Origin: Aspidapion aeneum
Taxonomy: Eukaryota; Arthropoda; Insecta; Coleoptera; Brentidae
DNA length: 64,000 nucleotides
Assembly: GCA_963576565.1 (NCBI GenBank)
Contig: OY755046.1
Location: forward strand, 70,461,719 to 70,525,718
Reading direction: 5' to 3'
In this document: positions 26,301 through 41,817 of the stretch, one piece after another
Layout of the letters: each line of letters begins with the position of its first letter
Position numbering within the stretch: the stretch's first letter is position 1
Position numbers and translations under genes: made by a program
The notes under the pieces: model-generated
The model's input: only the letters and a program-made list of their open reading frames with translations
Database searches by the model: none
What the model was told of the DNA's origin: nothing

Positions 26301-29300
26301 TCGGCCAATTGGCTACTATATTTCAGGTTGAACTCGTAGCCATTGAACTGTGTGCCCGGTGGATTATTGACCACAAATGGACCAACAGGACAATAAAAAT
26401 CTTCTCCGACAGTCAAGCAGCCTTAAAAGCGCCTGATTCCTACACGGTCTCATCAAGAACCGTGAGGAACTGCAGGGACTCGCTGAATGCGCTTGGTAGC
26501 GCTAATAAGGATTAGTATGGATACCAGGGCATTCTGGACACGAGGGAAATGAGGCCGCAGACCAGGCAGCGAGGGAAGCGGCATCTGCCGAATTTTTCGG
26601 CCCCGAACCAGCCCTGGGGATATCATACAATGCTGCTAAATTAACCATATTGAGATGGATGGAGAACAGCTTCCAACAATACTGGATGAATATACCAGAA
26701 CTGGCTCACTCTAAAGAGTTCATTAAAGGACCTTGTCAGAAGAGGGCCAGGAATATCATTGGACTTACTAGACAGGAGATCCGTATAGTGACTGGACTCT
26801 TTACGGGTCACTGTCGACTAAGAGTACCCATGCACAGAATGGGAATAACCGAAGAGACCGAATGTAGACTTTATATGGAGGATAACGAAACAGTTAGACA
26901 TGTACTGTGCGAATGTCCGGCTATTGCACGTTTACGTCAAAACACTTTCGGTAAACCTCAGATTGATTCAGAAGATCTGAACAATATCTCACCCAAACTG
27001 ATAGCTAACCTTTTTGGAGGATTGAGCATACAGTGGTGAGAAACCACTCAAAAGTGAGCCACAATAGACCCACTAGTGGTCGCAGTGGAAGGGCTGCAAG
27101 GCCCACTCACATATGAATCATCATCATCCACAAATAAATGTTTGCTTGTCTGTAGGGTCTACTGTGGAAAGCTTGGCCCAAGAACAAATACCTCCAACAT
27201 TGAGGGATAACAAAATGTTGACAAAACTAAAGAAGTTAAAAAAAGAACCACCATTAATAGATGTTATCGCCGATTTAGATTCACCAAGTCTGTCTGATAC
27301 TCAGGTAAATGAGTTATCTATTTTAGTGTCTCCATATCTCTTCTTTACTTAACTAAAATATTTTTTAATTCACAGATTGACCCAGAAAGGCCCGTACAAC
27401 CAAAAGATATTGAGGAACTTCCGTTTATGGATCTGGATTCATTTGAAATAACCCAGGATGAACTGGAGCTGGCCGAAGTCGGTGGAGGAGAAGGTGGTGC
27501 AGAAGGAATGGAGGGTAAGAAAATCTTCAAAGTTTTTTAGTCTTTTGTGGTTTATGAACATGTATTTATTGTGCTCCTTAAAAATGGAATTAAATGAAAT
27601 AATTCGGGACCAAAGTATATCAAAACATAACAAAAAGCTTATATATAACACCATTGTAAAAAGTATTATTACATACGGCTCAGAAGTATGGCCAATCAAG
27701 GATAGAACAGAAAAAATGCTTTCCGCTACGGAGATGGACTAATGGAGAAGAGCAGCAAGGAAATCAAAAAGAGAAAGAGTTATAATGATGATATAAGAAC
27801 AAAACAACTGGTGTGGTACGGACATGTACAAAGAATGAATAATGAAAGACTACCTAAACAAATACTACAATGGAAACCAACTGGCCGAAGAAAACGAGGA
27901 CGGCCAAGGAGAAGCTGGAGAGAAGGAATAGACAGTGAAATAAGAATAAGAGGCCTAGATGATGAATTATGGGCAAACAGAAACGAGTGGAGATTGGGTA
28001 TCGGAAGACGTAGAACGTTGTGAAACCGATAAATATATATATATTTATTGTGCTCTTTAAAAATGCAGAGGATAAAATGGAAGACATAAAAGAGAAAGAT
28101 TGAAAGATTTTAAGTCTTTTGTAGGTTCGGAAGATATCTTTCATTAGTCTATTTTTCTATCTAAAGATGTAGAGTATGAAGTCGAAAACATGCCAAAAAA
28201 AATAAATACAGAATTCTTCGGATTGCGGTTTCTAAAGATGTCTTTTATTAATTTGGTTTGCTCTTTAAAGATGCAGAGGAAGAAATGGAAGACAAACAAC
28301 AAGAAGAAGAAGACCTGCAAGAAGAACTGGAAAGAGCATTTGATTACGGGGAAGGGGAAGATGACAGAGACTATTATTTTGAAACAAGCAAGGCAGGACA
28401 GGTTCGAGAAGGTTCTTTGATGCCACTTGTCGTGACAGAAGAAGTGAGTATTTTAGACAGATTTTTATCATTTTTATTACAAGCTTTTATTTAGCTTCAG
28501 ATGTTCTGTCTAACTATCTAACTATCTAACTATCTAACTAACTATCTATCAAATCTTGTGAAGCGTTTTTGACACACTTCCCATTATCCCATTTGGATGA
28601 AATTTGGTACACGCATAGTGGTCCCATGACAATACAACATAACATAAAAATATCCTCCCACCCCTACCCCCATCCTTTCTATAGATAAATATGTTTTTGA
28701 CACACTTCCCGTTATCCAATTTGGATAAAATTTGGTATACATATAGTGATCCGATGACAATACAATATTAAGAAAAAAATATCCTCCCACCCCTACCCTC
28801 ACCCCCTTTCATAGAAAAATGAGTTTTTGACACACTTCCCATTATCCGATTTGGATGAAATTTGGTATTCACATAGTGGTCCGATGACAATACATTAAAA
28901 AAAAATATCCTCCCACCCCTACCCCCACCCCCTTCCATAGAAAATGCGTTTTTGACACCCTTCCCATTATCCGATTTGGATGAAATTTGGTATACATATA
29001 GTGGTCCGATGACAATACAACAATAATGAGAAAATATCCTCCCACCCCTCCCCCCCACCCCCTTCCATAAAAAGAGCGTTTTTCACACACTTTACTTCAA
29101 ATGACTTTTATAAAATTTGGTATATGCATAAAGGTCCGATGGCAATACAGCCCAAACAAAAAATATATTTCTACCTCTACCCCCACCCTCTCCTTCCCCT
29201 AATAGAAAAATGAGTTTCCAAACAACTCACGATCAGCGACAAAAAAATTTTCAAGTCACAAGCTTTTATAAAATGCACTAAAAATTAAAAAATCATTTTC

Positions 29301-32300
29301 TAACATTCTAATATTATCATAATAATAAAAGCGATGGCCGCAAATCAAAGCATAAGTTAATCTAAATTTGTGATCCAAACACTTAAAGAATATTCAACAT
29401 AGAAGGTCATCAAAAATATGTTTGATGTGCCGCAATGTTATGCCATTGTCAGAGAAATGCTGGGGTACCTTGGGTCGGGTTGGGTGGGTTTGGTACCTCT
29501 GCATTTTTCTGCTAGATTGATTCTTGCAAATAGTGATATTTAATTGATACGGATATCTTCCATCAGTCGGCCATCGCTTTTATTAATATGATAATATTAG
29601 AATGTTGGAAAATTTTAATTTTTAGTGCATTTTATAAAAGGTTGTGACTTAAAAAAAAAATTACGAATTTATTATAATTTTTTTTAAATTTTCTTAATTT
29701 TCTGTGATATTTTTAGGTAAACACTGACTTGACGTTCTTCCCAATTCACAAAGAAGTCTTATACCCGACTTATGTCCGGGACAAGCACTATAGGCAGACA
29801 AAATCGGACAGGCTTAAAGAGGGATGGGGCACTTTTGTCGCCGATTCTCCAGATGTAACCAAGTCCGAAGAATTACGGAAAGAAACGAACTTTATCGATT
29901 TGCCAGACGATACACAAGTAATTATAACACTACTACTATGTCGGTTTCGAACGTTTTTCTACGTTGTCCGACGCCTATTCTCCACCTCCTTCGATCCTGA
30001 CAATCATCTTCTGTTAGATTTTTTTGACTCATTGATCTTTGAATCGACTGTTGCCATTCTAGTTTAGGACGCCCTCTTTTTCTGTGCCCTATTGGTTGCC
30101 ATTGTAGGACTTGCTTTGGTAATCTTTTTTCGTTCATCCATTGTACATGGCCGTACTATATCAGTTGTCTTTTCGTGATGTCATCCGTTATGCTTCCTTC
30201 GATTCCCATTCTTTCTTTTATGATCTCATTTGTTATGTGATCTGTTCTAGATATTCTCATTGGTCTTCTTATTGCATCCATTTCGACACTTTCCATTTTT
30301 GTTTTGTATTTTTCTGTTACGCGACAAGTCTATATTCCATACAACAGCGTGCTTTTCATCATTGTTTCATATATGTTAAATTTTACATTCTTTTTTATCT
30401 CTCTGCTCCATAAAATACTGTTAAGACATCCAATAACCTTTTTTGCTTTTACTATTCTTTTCTCCAGTTCTTTACAGTCTGTTCCTGTCTTATCAAATGT
30501 GACACCCAAGTATACATACTCATTGCATGGAGATATTATTTGTCTATTGTCTAGTTCTAACTCACTGGATTCGTTTCCAATACATAAGTACTGTGTCTTG
30601 TCCACGTTCACTGTTAATCCCCACTTTTGGTATTCTTCCATTAACTTCAATTAGCTACAATTACTTGGTCGTCAGCAAACTGTAGTGTGTATATGGTTAA
30701 TCGGTCGTTAAGTTGTATTCCCATGCCGTGCACTTTACGTTTCCAGTTTTTTAAGCCTTTTGTTACCAGGAATTCTTTTGAAAATCTATTTCCAATTTTA
30801 ACTTTAGATTTGACCCTTTGTATCATTCAGTAATTGTAATACTAGAAACAAAACTCCGGACTTCCATTGTCTTTATTTATTTTAAACACGACATTTCGGT
30901 TAGTAAGTTTTTCTAACTCCTTATGCAAAACTTTAGCTTCAGACCAATGGTTTTGTGGTTATTTGACCATGTAAGATCCATATTTGGGTACTTTTTAGAT
31001 CTTCATTTACTCTAACCCGAAGAGGGCGTTTCGTTTCACCTACATATGATTTACCACACTCACACGGGATTTGGTAAATACATTCCTTATTATTTGAGGG
31101 ATTTTCTGGTTTTGTTTTAGTTACAAAACTCCTTATCGTATTTCCCGATGAAAATACTGTTTTTATATTATAGTGCTTGGCTATTCGTCTTATATTCTCT
31201 GAAATCCCTTGAACATATGAAATGTTAATAACACCCAACGGATTATTACTTTGAGAATTTGCTCTATTTGGTTTGTTTTTAATTTTAGAAATCGTTGAGT
31301 TTATTAATTTCTCGGGATAACCATTCTGTTGTAAGTTATTTTTAATTCTCTAGATTTCTGTGCTTAATTCTTCATTATTACTACAATAATTTACGGCTCT
31401 TTAATACAAACAATTTATAACTCCTTGTTTTGTAGCAACCGAATGATTAGACTTAAAATTTAGGTACTGTCCCGTGTGTGTAAGTTTTTTTTATACAGTG
31501 GTTTGAATGTTTCTGTCTAATCGTTTGACAAGAACATCCAAAAAAGGTAAAGCCAAATCTTTTTCAATTTCTATTGTGCATTTGATTGTTGGTCGAAGAC
31601 CGTCCAGATGGTGTAGAAAATTCTGCAGTTCATCATCATTTTCCGGCCATATAATAAATGTGTCATCCATGTATCTTAGCCATAGTTTTGGCTTGACTCT
31701 TGCTATGTTGATCGCATTGTCCTCGAACCAGTACATGTAGATCTTTGCTACCACTGGTGAAAGGAACGAACCCTTAACTTAAGTAAGAGTTGCAGAGACA
31801 GAGCTCCAACATCACCACACCGATATCGTTGTTCTCTCGTAAAGTGTATCATTAGCTTGTAATTTGTTTCTAATGATAGTGAGTGTCTCATTTATTGGAA
31901 TGTTGGTGTTAAGACTTTTTACACCAAAACTTACGAATCTATCGCCGGGATCTGATAATAATTATAATACTGTTCTTCACCAAATCATAATTTATAATCA
32001 TTTTATATTAAACACTTGTAAAAAAAAGAAATATAATCATTACCAAAAATCAAACAAGTTTCGTGGCTAATCGGGCAAAGAGGAGTTTTTTTGTTTCCCC
32101 TATATTTTTCCGTGGGTAGCCTGAAAGCTAAACCTCACGGGGGTCCAAGATCTAATGGACACCTAATAAGTGTTGACAGTTAACCGTTTCGTCCTTATGG
32201 GACTCCTCAGAACACTGCTGGTCGATGTGACAAATCTTGCGAAGTTAATCAGACGGTTTGTCTCTAATTAAATGTAATTAGTGAGCGAACTATAGCAAGA

Positions 32301-35300
32301 GGCGCCATCTACCGAGATACGAGAGAAACAAAAAAACCAAAAGCAGGCGAAAGAAAACACTGCTATACAATATCGCTCAATGAAAAGATCGAATGCAAAT
32401 AAAAGAAAACAACTATAGTCCGTGACCTACGACAGCTCTTTGTCTTTCAGGCCGGATCAACACAGATTGCATTTTTACCCGTCTTCAAGACAGTGAGCGT
32501 CAATCAACGGAATTTTTAAGCCAAATAATACTAACAAACTAACAAACTAACACAAAAAACTCCTTTTTTCCCGATTAGCCACGAAACTTGTTTGATTTTT
32601 AAATTCACGGGTACGAAATTCCACGTTTATAATCATTACTTATAATTTTATCTTCAACAGTGGTAGAAAAAAAATTATTTTTCGTTTTTAGATAATTCGA
32701 GGCACCCAAAACTTAACGGAACTTGGAGAAGAGGTGGAATTTATGGCTCCCTATGTTAGCATAGTGGCAAACATTGTTTCCAAAAAGTATTCCGTACTTT
32801 CCTGGACCCCAGAAATCGTGGATTACGTTTTGAAATGCGGTGCGGAATTACGCGAAAAATTCGGATTAAGATTCGATCAGGTAATGTTATAATTTGAGTT
32901 TTCATTAATAGGTGGCAAAGGATATTTGTGCTAAAATATATCATTGTTAGTTAAGGTTTTGACATGATCATCTCTTTTGTATAACCCAAGTTATTGAAAA
33001 GAAAATGGCGTACGGACAAGAGCTGCATCTGCTTTACGTCGATTTGCAGAAGGCATATGATAGTATACCACTAAATCTACTTTGGAAAGCGTTGGAAAAC
33101 ACAAATATAAGCGTACAACTAATTAAGGCCATTAAAGAGTTATACCGCAATAGTAAGGCAAAAGTTAAAATAAAAGCAAAACTAAACAAAGGCTTTCAAG
33201 TAAATAAAGGTCTTAAACAAGGTTGCTGTATCTCGCCTACGCTCTTCAAGATATACTTGGAACAAGTCCTTAAAGTATGGAAGAGAAAATGCCAAAACAT
33301 GGGAATTCCGTTGGACGAAACCACGTTGTATACTTTATGTTTCGCCGATGATCAGATAGTAGTGGCTCAGGATTATGACGACCTCGAATATATGACACGA
33401 AAACTAATAGAAAAGTACAATAAGTGGGGACTAGAGGCTAATCTCAATAAGACAGAGTATGTGTGTATCGGTGGAATGAAACAGGATCTAATCTTAAATA
33501 CCGGGCAGCGAATTCAGTCCTGTGATGAGTATAAATACTTAGGTCTAAAAATTACAGCTGACGGAACACTAGACAAAGCTATAAAATATCGAAACGTACA
33601 AGGAAGAAAAGCAATAACTTTATTAAATGGAATAATTTGGGACCAAAGTATATCAAAACATAACAAAAAACTTATATATAACACCATTGTAAAAAGTATT
33701 ATTACATACGGCTAATCAAGCATAGAACAAAAAAAAACTTTCCGCTACGGAGATGGACTATTGGAGAAGAGCAGCAGGGAAATCAAAAAGAGAAAGAGTT
33801 ACAAATCAAAGAATAAGAGAAATTATGACAGTGTGGGAACGTACTTTAGTGGGTGATATAAGAACAAAACAATTGGTGTGGTACGGACATGTACAAAGAA
33901 TGAATGATGAAAGACTACCTAAACAAATATTACAATGGAAACCAACTGGCCGAAGAAAACGAGGACGGCCAAGGAGAAGCTGGAGAGAAGGAATAGACAG
34001 TGAAGTAAGAATAAGAGGCCCAGATGATGAATTATGGGCAAACAGAAACGAGTGGAGATTGGGTATCGGAAGACGTAGAACGTTGTGAAACCGATAAATA
34101 TAAATATATATATAGTTAAGGTTTTGACATCACCACAAAGTCTTACGTCCACCACAAAAAAAAACATTTATAAAACAATTTCTATTTAAAAAAAAAAAGG
34201 TATAGAGTCAAATGTTTCTGTCTTAAATGAAGCATAAAGAACTTTCTTTGATTTTTTTAGGTTGAAAAACTGGAGTTTCCACAAATTTCTTTGGGAAAAT
34301 CAAAATTTTCTGCTAAAGTAGAATACATATTCGATTCATATACAAGACAAAATATTTTAGGTGCGATATAACGAATTTATTTTTTACAAGCTTTTATTTA
34401 ACTTCAGATGTTCTGTCTAACTATCTAACTATCTAACTAACTATCTAACTATCTATCAAATCTTGTGAAGCGTTTTTGACACACTTCCCATTATCCGATT
34501 TGGATGAAATTTGGTACACACATAGTGGTCCCATGACAATACAACATTAAAAAAAATATCCTCCCACCCCTACCCCCACCCCTTCTATAGAAAAATGTGT
34601 TTTTGACACACTTCCCGTTGTCCGATTTGGATAAAATTTGGTATACACATAGTGGTCCGATGACAATACAATATTAAGATAAAAATATCCTCCCACCCCT
34701 ACCCCCACCCCCTTTCATAGAAAAATTAGTTTTTGACACACTTCCCATTATCCGATTTGGATGAAATTTGGTATTCACATAGTGGTCCCATGACAATACA
34801 ACATTTAAAAAATATATCCTCCCACCCCTACCCCCACCCCCTTCCATAGAAAATGCGTTTATGACACCCTTCCCATTATCCGATTTGGATGAAATTTGGT
34901 ATACATATATTGGTCCGATGACAATAAAACATTGAAAAAAAAATCTTACCACTCCTACCCCCACCCCCATCTATAGAAAAATGCGTTTTTGACACACTTC
35001 CCATTATCCGATTTGGATGAAATTTGGTATACATATAGTGGTCCGATGACAATACAACAATAATGAAAAAATGTCCTCCCACCCTACCCCCCACCCCCTT
35101 CCATAAAAAATGCGTTTTTGACACACTTCACTTCAAATGACTTTTATAAAATTTGGTATATGCATAAAGGTCCGATGGCAATAAAGCCCAAACAAAAAAT
35201 ATATTTCTACCTCTACCCTCTCCTACCCTCAATAAAAAAATGAGCTTCCAAACTTACGATCAGCGATTTCATTACAATCTAGAATAAACTCTTCTGTTCT

Positions 35301-38300
35301 GTTATTGAACAAATATTTTCATTTAATAGAGTAGATAGCTGAGACTAAAAAGTAAAAAATAAATTGGTAAAAATTTTTTTTTAAGTCACAAGCTTTTATA
35401 AAATGCACTAAAAATTAAAAAATAATTTTCTAACATTCTAATATTATCATAATAATAAAAGCGATGGCCGCAAATCAAAGCATAAGTTAATCTAAATTTG
35501 TGATCCAAACACTTAAAGAATATTCAACATAGAAGGTCATCAAAAATATGTTTGATGTGCCGCAATGTTATGCCATTGTCAGCGAAATGCTGGGGTATCT
35601 TCGGTCGGGTTGGGTGGGTTTGGTACCTCTGCATTTTTCTGCTAGATTGATTCTTGCAAATGGTGATATTTAATTGATACGGATATCTTATCGCGCTAAC
35701 ATCGTCAGTCGACCATCGCTTTTATTATTATGATAATATTAGAATGTTAGAAAATTATTTTTTAATTATTAGTGCATTTTATAAAAGCTTGTGACTTAAA
35801 AAATTTTTTTTACCAATTTATATTTAATTGTACTAACAGCTTACTTTTGTAGATTTGGCAATCCAGAAAATACTATTTGTCAGATCAGACATGGGTGTAT
35901 TGGTCACGCCCACTTACGCATGCGCCTTGATGCGAAAAAATCACCTTTTCTACATGTTTGATGCATTTGGCAACAATGAAGTTGGTCTAAACGTCGAAGA
36001 CAAACAGGGCGGTGTTGCCTGTTTTACCCGATTCAAGGTATATTCAAAGAGGGCTGTTTATACAGGGTGTTTCAGACCACCCGCACAGTCCGATTATTTT
36101 AAAAGGGATAATTATTTTTAAACGTTTTTAAATCACTATCAAGGTAGTGAAATGGGCTCTTTCTGATAATGTAGGTTTTAAGGTCCTAGCCTCACATGAA
36201 GTGTCAAAATTCCGCTCGACGTTGATTTTTTTAAATGGAACATGCTATTTCTGATTGCGGATTTCAATTCTACGCGGAAAAATTAAAACGTTTTATTCGA
36301 AAACTTTTTCCCAAAAATGCTTTTTTAAACCTCAAAACTGATATTAAATTATTTCGCAGTTATAACCAAGAAAAAAACACTACTGTTTCGTCATCCTCCC
36401 GCAGCCAACGATAAAGACCGACCATGACGCGTTATAAGCAAGTCGGCGGTCACGTGATCTTAGGAGTCCCAGGATTCTTATTGTATTGCTTAATATAGTA
36501 TATGTTTTTACACAATTTAAATAAATTAACAAAAAATGTTTGTTCTTTTATAGGCAAAAATTGAAAAAAAATATTTTGCTGATATATGTGTTTATTACGG
36601 ATAAAAGAACTGAATCTATAAAATAAAAAATTATACAAAATTTGCACTCTAATATCTTCAGGTACATATATTAGGTACATAATATCGTTATAGTAACTTC
36701 AAATCTATACAAGTCTTTCAAAATTCGACCTATCAAACCTAAGCTTTTAGTTTGTTAATTTTTCTTTAAGTGTCATCATCTTTGTCTGAGTTCTTATTCA
36801 AAGATTTATTAGCAGGCACTAAATCATTGTGCTTTTTAATAAAATTATTTTAAAAAACTTTACATGCCCTTAAACTAATTTTTTCAAGCTTTGACAATAG
36901 TTTTTCTCCACAAAAACACTCGCTAGAGTCATCTGAAGAAAATATTTCAATATAAAATATTTCACAATAATTTATTAAAAAGAAACAAGTGATTTTGTGA
37001 ATAAGTGAGATGGTTTTCACATACAATGAACTGAATCTAGTGGTCGTCAATAATTTTTTGAAAAATTACCCAACACAAAGTTTAATATATATTTCATTAA
37101 AGTGTATGTTAACTACTAACTCATGTTCTTTTAAAAGCTGTATCTTACTTTTTAAATATTTCACACTACCAGAGAGATTACTATCTGTTAACAATATTTT
37201 ACAAATCCGTTTTTTAATATTGCGAGGGTGCGGAAGACATATTACCTTTGAATTGTAAATTGACGTGTATGCACTGGATAACTGGATAAACAAAGATGAA
37301 GCCAACATTAAAGTGTATCCACCATATCTTCGATTCTCAGGTTACCTTTTCAAGAGACCTAATTGTTCAATAAGAAATGACAACTGAACACATTTTTCAC
37401 TCTCACTATCGAAAATGTCACTAAGGATGTCTATTACTTGATCAATCTTATCCAAGATCTTATCTTTTACCACTTCTTTCCCGTTTGCAACATACTAAGT
37501 TTCAGTTTTATAGTTGGACCGACAAGGAACAACACTAATTACACGTTCGCGGCATTGTTTATCTTATACGTATTTTCTTTATAATATACTCATTAGCCAT
37601 TAATTATTTTAACGCAGCCCACTACAGTCTTTTTCGTGGGCTGCGTTATTTTAATAACTTTGATAAAATTCACATAAAATTCGTGCCCGAATTAAAAAAA
37701 AAATCGACGTAAACAAACATACCAAAACTGAAAACACACATGTTTTATAATGACAGCGGGCCGTGAGGCGTTTTTTTGTGAGCCTCCTACGGTCACGTGA
37801 TTTTTTCGCGCCCGGGCCGGTCTTTCTCGTGGGCTTCGGTCATCCTCCATACAGAGTCTACATCCGGTTTCTTCTGTGACAGTGACCGTAAAAATACCAG
37901 TCACTATACTTATCTCCTGTCTAGTAAGTCTAATAATGTGCCTGACTCTGTTTGTACTAGGTCCTTTAATGAACTCTTTAGAGTGAGCCAGTATATTTAT
38001 CCAGTATTGTTGGAAGCTATTCTCCATCCATTTTAATATGGTTGATTTAGCAGCATTGTATGATATCCCCAGGGCTGGCTCGGGGCCGAAAAATTCGGCA
38101 GATGCCGCTTTCCTCGCTGCTTTGTGGCCTCATTTCCCTCGTGGCCAAAATGCCCTACTATCCATACTAATGACAGATTGTTAGCGCTACTAAGCGCATT
38201 CAGCGAATCCCTACAGCTCCTCACGGTTCTCGATGATACCGTATAGGAATCAAGCGCTCTTAAGGCTGCTTGACTGTCGGAGAAGATTTTTATTGTCCTG

Positions 38301-41300
38301 TTGGTCCATTCGTGGTCAATAATCCACCGGGCACACAGTTCAATGGCTACGGGTTCGGCCTGAAATATATTAGCCAATTGGTCGAGACTATGTTTAATCT
38401 CGACTTTTTCTTGAATACTAACAATCCAGACCCAACGCTCGATGGTATTTTGAATCCGTCAGTATACCAGAATTGGTCCTGTTCTTTAACCAGTCCTCCC
38501 TCCCTCTCCCTATACAATCTTACTCAGTTATAACGTAGGTTTTTGTTCAATCTTCTTTAATTCCAAAACAACACAAAAGCAGATACAAAACTGTAAAAGT
38601 TATTCTACCCAAATAATTCGTTATCTATGATAATTCCTTCTCTGGATGTAGGCCAAATCAGAAACTCATAGAGAAAAATAAAGCAATAGATAAAAAACTT
38701 GTCCATCTGTGATTACTGCCCCCTAGCGGATTAAAACAAAAAGATGTTAGGTGCACTCAGAGGGCACAATTTTGTTTTAAAGTGTAGTGCGATAGTAGTT
38801 TCTGACATAATCCTAAATAAATCTCCAATGATGTGCATAATATAAAATTAAAATTAAAAAAAAAACAAATTAATGAGGTCGTAAAATCTGTTTCCTAATC
38901 ATTTAAAACATGTTTAGGATGTCCATTCTTTGACGACTAGAATCATGTACAATAAACGAAAAAGAGAAAAGGGAGAAGAAGTAGCATACAGCCGTTTTGT
39001 CTTAAGCATGGTTCAAGTTAAAGTTTTAAGATCTGAAGAAGAACTCAAAAGAAAAAAACGCAAAAAAGGAAAGGATGATAAAGAAACTCAGGATCTCGAG
39101 CAAGGTAAGTGTACCCCAAGGAATATAGAACATTGATAATATAATCTTGACCTAGTTTGCTTGGCATTTTTTGAAACAAATTAAAATGTATTTATCCTAA
39201 GGTAACTGATAATGGGTGTTTTTAATCTTAGAAAAGAGATGGCGCTAAGAGCGGGGCACCCAGTATCAGTAGCCTTAATTTATCCAAGCCATACGATGGG
39301 GTTCATTTGATATCCAACAATCCGGTATGCTTGTAGCAGTAATTTTTAAAGGCCCTTTCGCTTCTACAGACGTGATTTTGGGGATCTTGTTTTGGCTCAT
39401 GGATCGTTCATACTCGTCTTTTGTCTAGTCTTTTGTATTGGTTTAGTCATATGTCTTGTCATAAGAAAGTTAAAACCACTGTTTCTTATGGGAGTGTTCA
39501 TACAATGCTTTTGCTTTTGTTTTTGATTAGTCTTTGTCTTAAGAGTTGCCAACTTTCAATCCTTAGAACAACGACTAAGACGAATGACAGACATCAGCTG
39601 ATATTTGTTGTTTTTTTTTACAGGGCGTCCGAAGAGCGCAAGAGCGCGGACGAAATTTTGAATTTACCGCCATTAATCATGTTTTTAACAGAAAATCTCA
39701 ACATAACCTCAAAATTTTATTTGTATTTTTTTTCTTTTTCGCTTTTGTTCTTTCGTGTCTGTGTTTCGTGCACAGATTAGGTTAAATAAGATTGTTTTGT
39801 GTAGAAAATGACTTTTGAAAATGGGCCTTTTTATTGAAATTGATTTTTTTTTCAGTGGGTTATGACTAAGACTAATCAAAAACAAAAGACGAGTATGAAC
39901 ACCCGATTTTGTTTAAGACAGCTAAGACTAATCAAAGGACAAAGACTAATCAAAAACAAAAGACTAAGACGAGTATGAACAATACTTTAAACAAAATCGG
40001 CTGTTCATACTCGTCTTTTGTTTTTGATTAGTCTTAGTCATAACCCACTGAAAAAAAAATTCAATTTCAATAAAGAGGCCCTCTTCAAAAGTCATTTTCT
40101 ACACAAAACAATCTTATTTAACCTAATCTGTGCACGAAACACAGACACGAAAGAACAAAAGCAAAAAATAAAAAAAAACAAATAAAATTTTGAGGTTATG
40201 GTGAGATTTTCTGTTAAAAACATGATTAATGGCGGTAAATTTAAAATTTCGACGCGCGCTTGCGCTCTTCGGACGCCCTGTAAAAAAAACAACAAATATC
40301 AGCTGATGTCTGTCACTCGTCTTAGTCGTTGTCCTAAGGATTGAAAGTTAGCAACTCTTAAGACAAATACTAATCAAAAACAAAAGCAAAAGCATTGTAT
40401 GAACACTCCCATAAGAAACAGTGGTTTTAACTTTCTTATGACAAGACATATGACTAAACCAAGACAAAAGACTAGACAAAAGACGAGTATGAACGATCCA
40501 TAAAACAAAAAAAGGAAAAGTAGCACCTCCTGCGCAGCGTCCTCTCTCTACAAAAAATACCAATATTTTTGCCTCACTTTAAATATATGTAAAGGTCTAT
40601 CCAGTTATATAAAGTTATTCTTCATAAAAAGTTCTGCATTATTTAACACCTATAATACATCAAATATTAAATTTTTTCAGGGGTATATGAGGTTTGTCAA
40701 AAAATGTGAGTTTTGCTCAAGATTAAAGTACCTACCTTTAAATTTGAATTATTATTTGCAAAATAAACGAATCTGATCAACTGTTTTTAGTAACATTTTT
40801 CGATATATATTAACATATTTTTTGACAAACCTCGTATACCACTGAAAAAAGTTGATATTTGATGACTGTGTTCTAGGTTTTAGATAATGCAGAACTTTTT
40901 ATGACGAATAAATTTTTTTCCTAAAATTAATTCCAACTCAGGGGGACATACTGTATATATAGAGATCATTGCTTTTAACACAGTTAGGAGTAGTAGTAGT
41001 AGTGGGGGGGTTGACCCGCAGGTCTGACAAGTAGGCCAGAGTAGGCCCTTTTTGCCATGTCCCAAGTCTGTCCCTTAACCCACTCTCTGCACTTCCCTTT
41101 GATGGTCGGGTAACTAATTGGGCCTTCCTGTTCTCTTTACAAAGTCCAGTAAGTCTGCCCATTTGAGCATGTGCAGTTCTTCCTCGCTCAGAGTTGGCGC
41201 TCCGGGTGCCTGTTGTCTCATCCTTGCGTAGGCCTCGCATTCTGCCACGAGGTGTCCTGATGTCTCTTCTTCCTGTCCACAGGCTGGGCAGGTAGGGTCA

Positions 41301-41742
41301 TTCTCGACTCCTATACGTGTCGTGTGCCTCCTCAACCGGTTATAGTACCTATCAGCAGTTCGAGGTCTTTTCGTGTCCGTCCCAGCATCCATCTAATTCT
41401 GGTCGCTTTTGGACAGTCTACGAATTCTCTGGTCTGTCTGCAACCCGTTCCTGTTTCCCAGGAGTTTAATAACGCGTCCTGGGCCCACTTGTTGAGTCCG
41501 CTTTGCACTTGTCTTTTTGTCATGCCCAAAAGTGGCTCCGGTCCTACATAGGCGGTTCCTGCCCCGAGTCGTGCGAGTTCGTCCGCTTTCTTGTTGTCTG
41601 GTACCCCCGTATGGCCCGGAACCCAAACCAGCGTCACCCGTTTGCCATCGCTTAGGGTCTCCAGCGCCTCTGCGCATTCTTCCACCAAGCCGTCAGCAAT
41701 CTTGGGTGCGTTTAGCGCCTTCAGAGTGGCCTGACTGTCAGA

Positions 41743-41817
<75 letters not shown>

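Noticed and set aside
28584..29090. Gly-rich minus-strand frames (also 34674-35124)
   Set aside because: Shadows of the ~117 bp tandem repeat; several frames overlap and have no coding bias.
39421..39780. 119-codon frame and its minus-strand mirror at 40092-40563
   Set aside because: Both lie in the arms of one palindrome; no codon signal or homology pattern.
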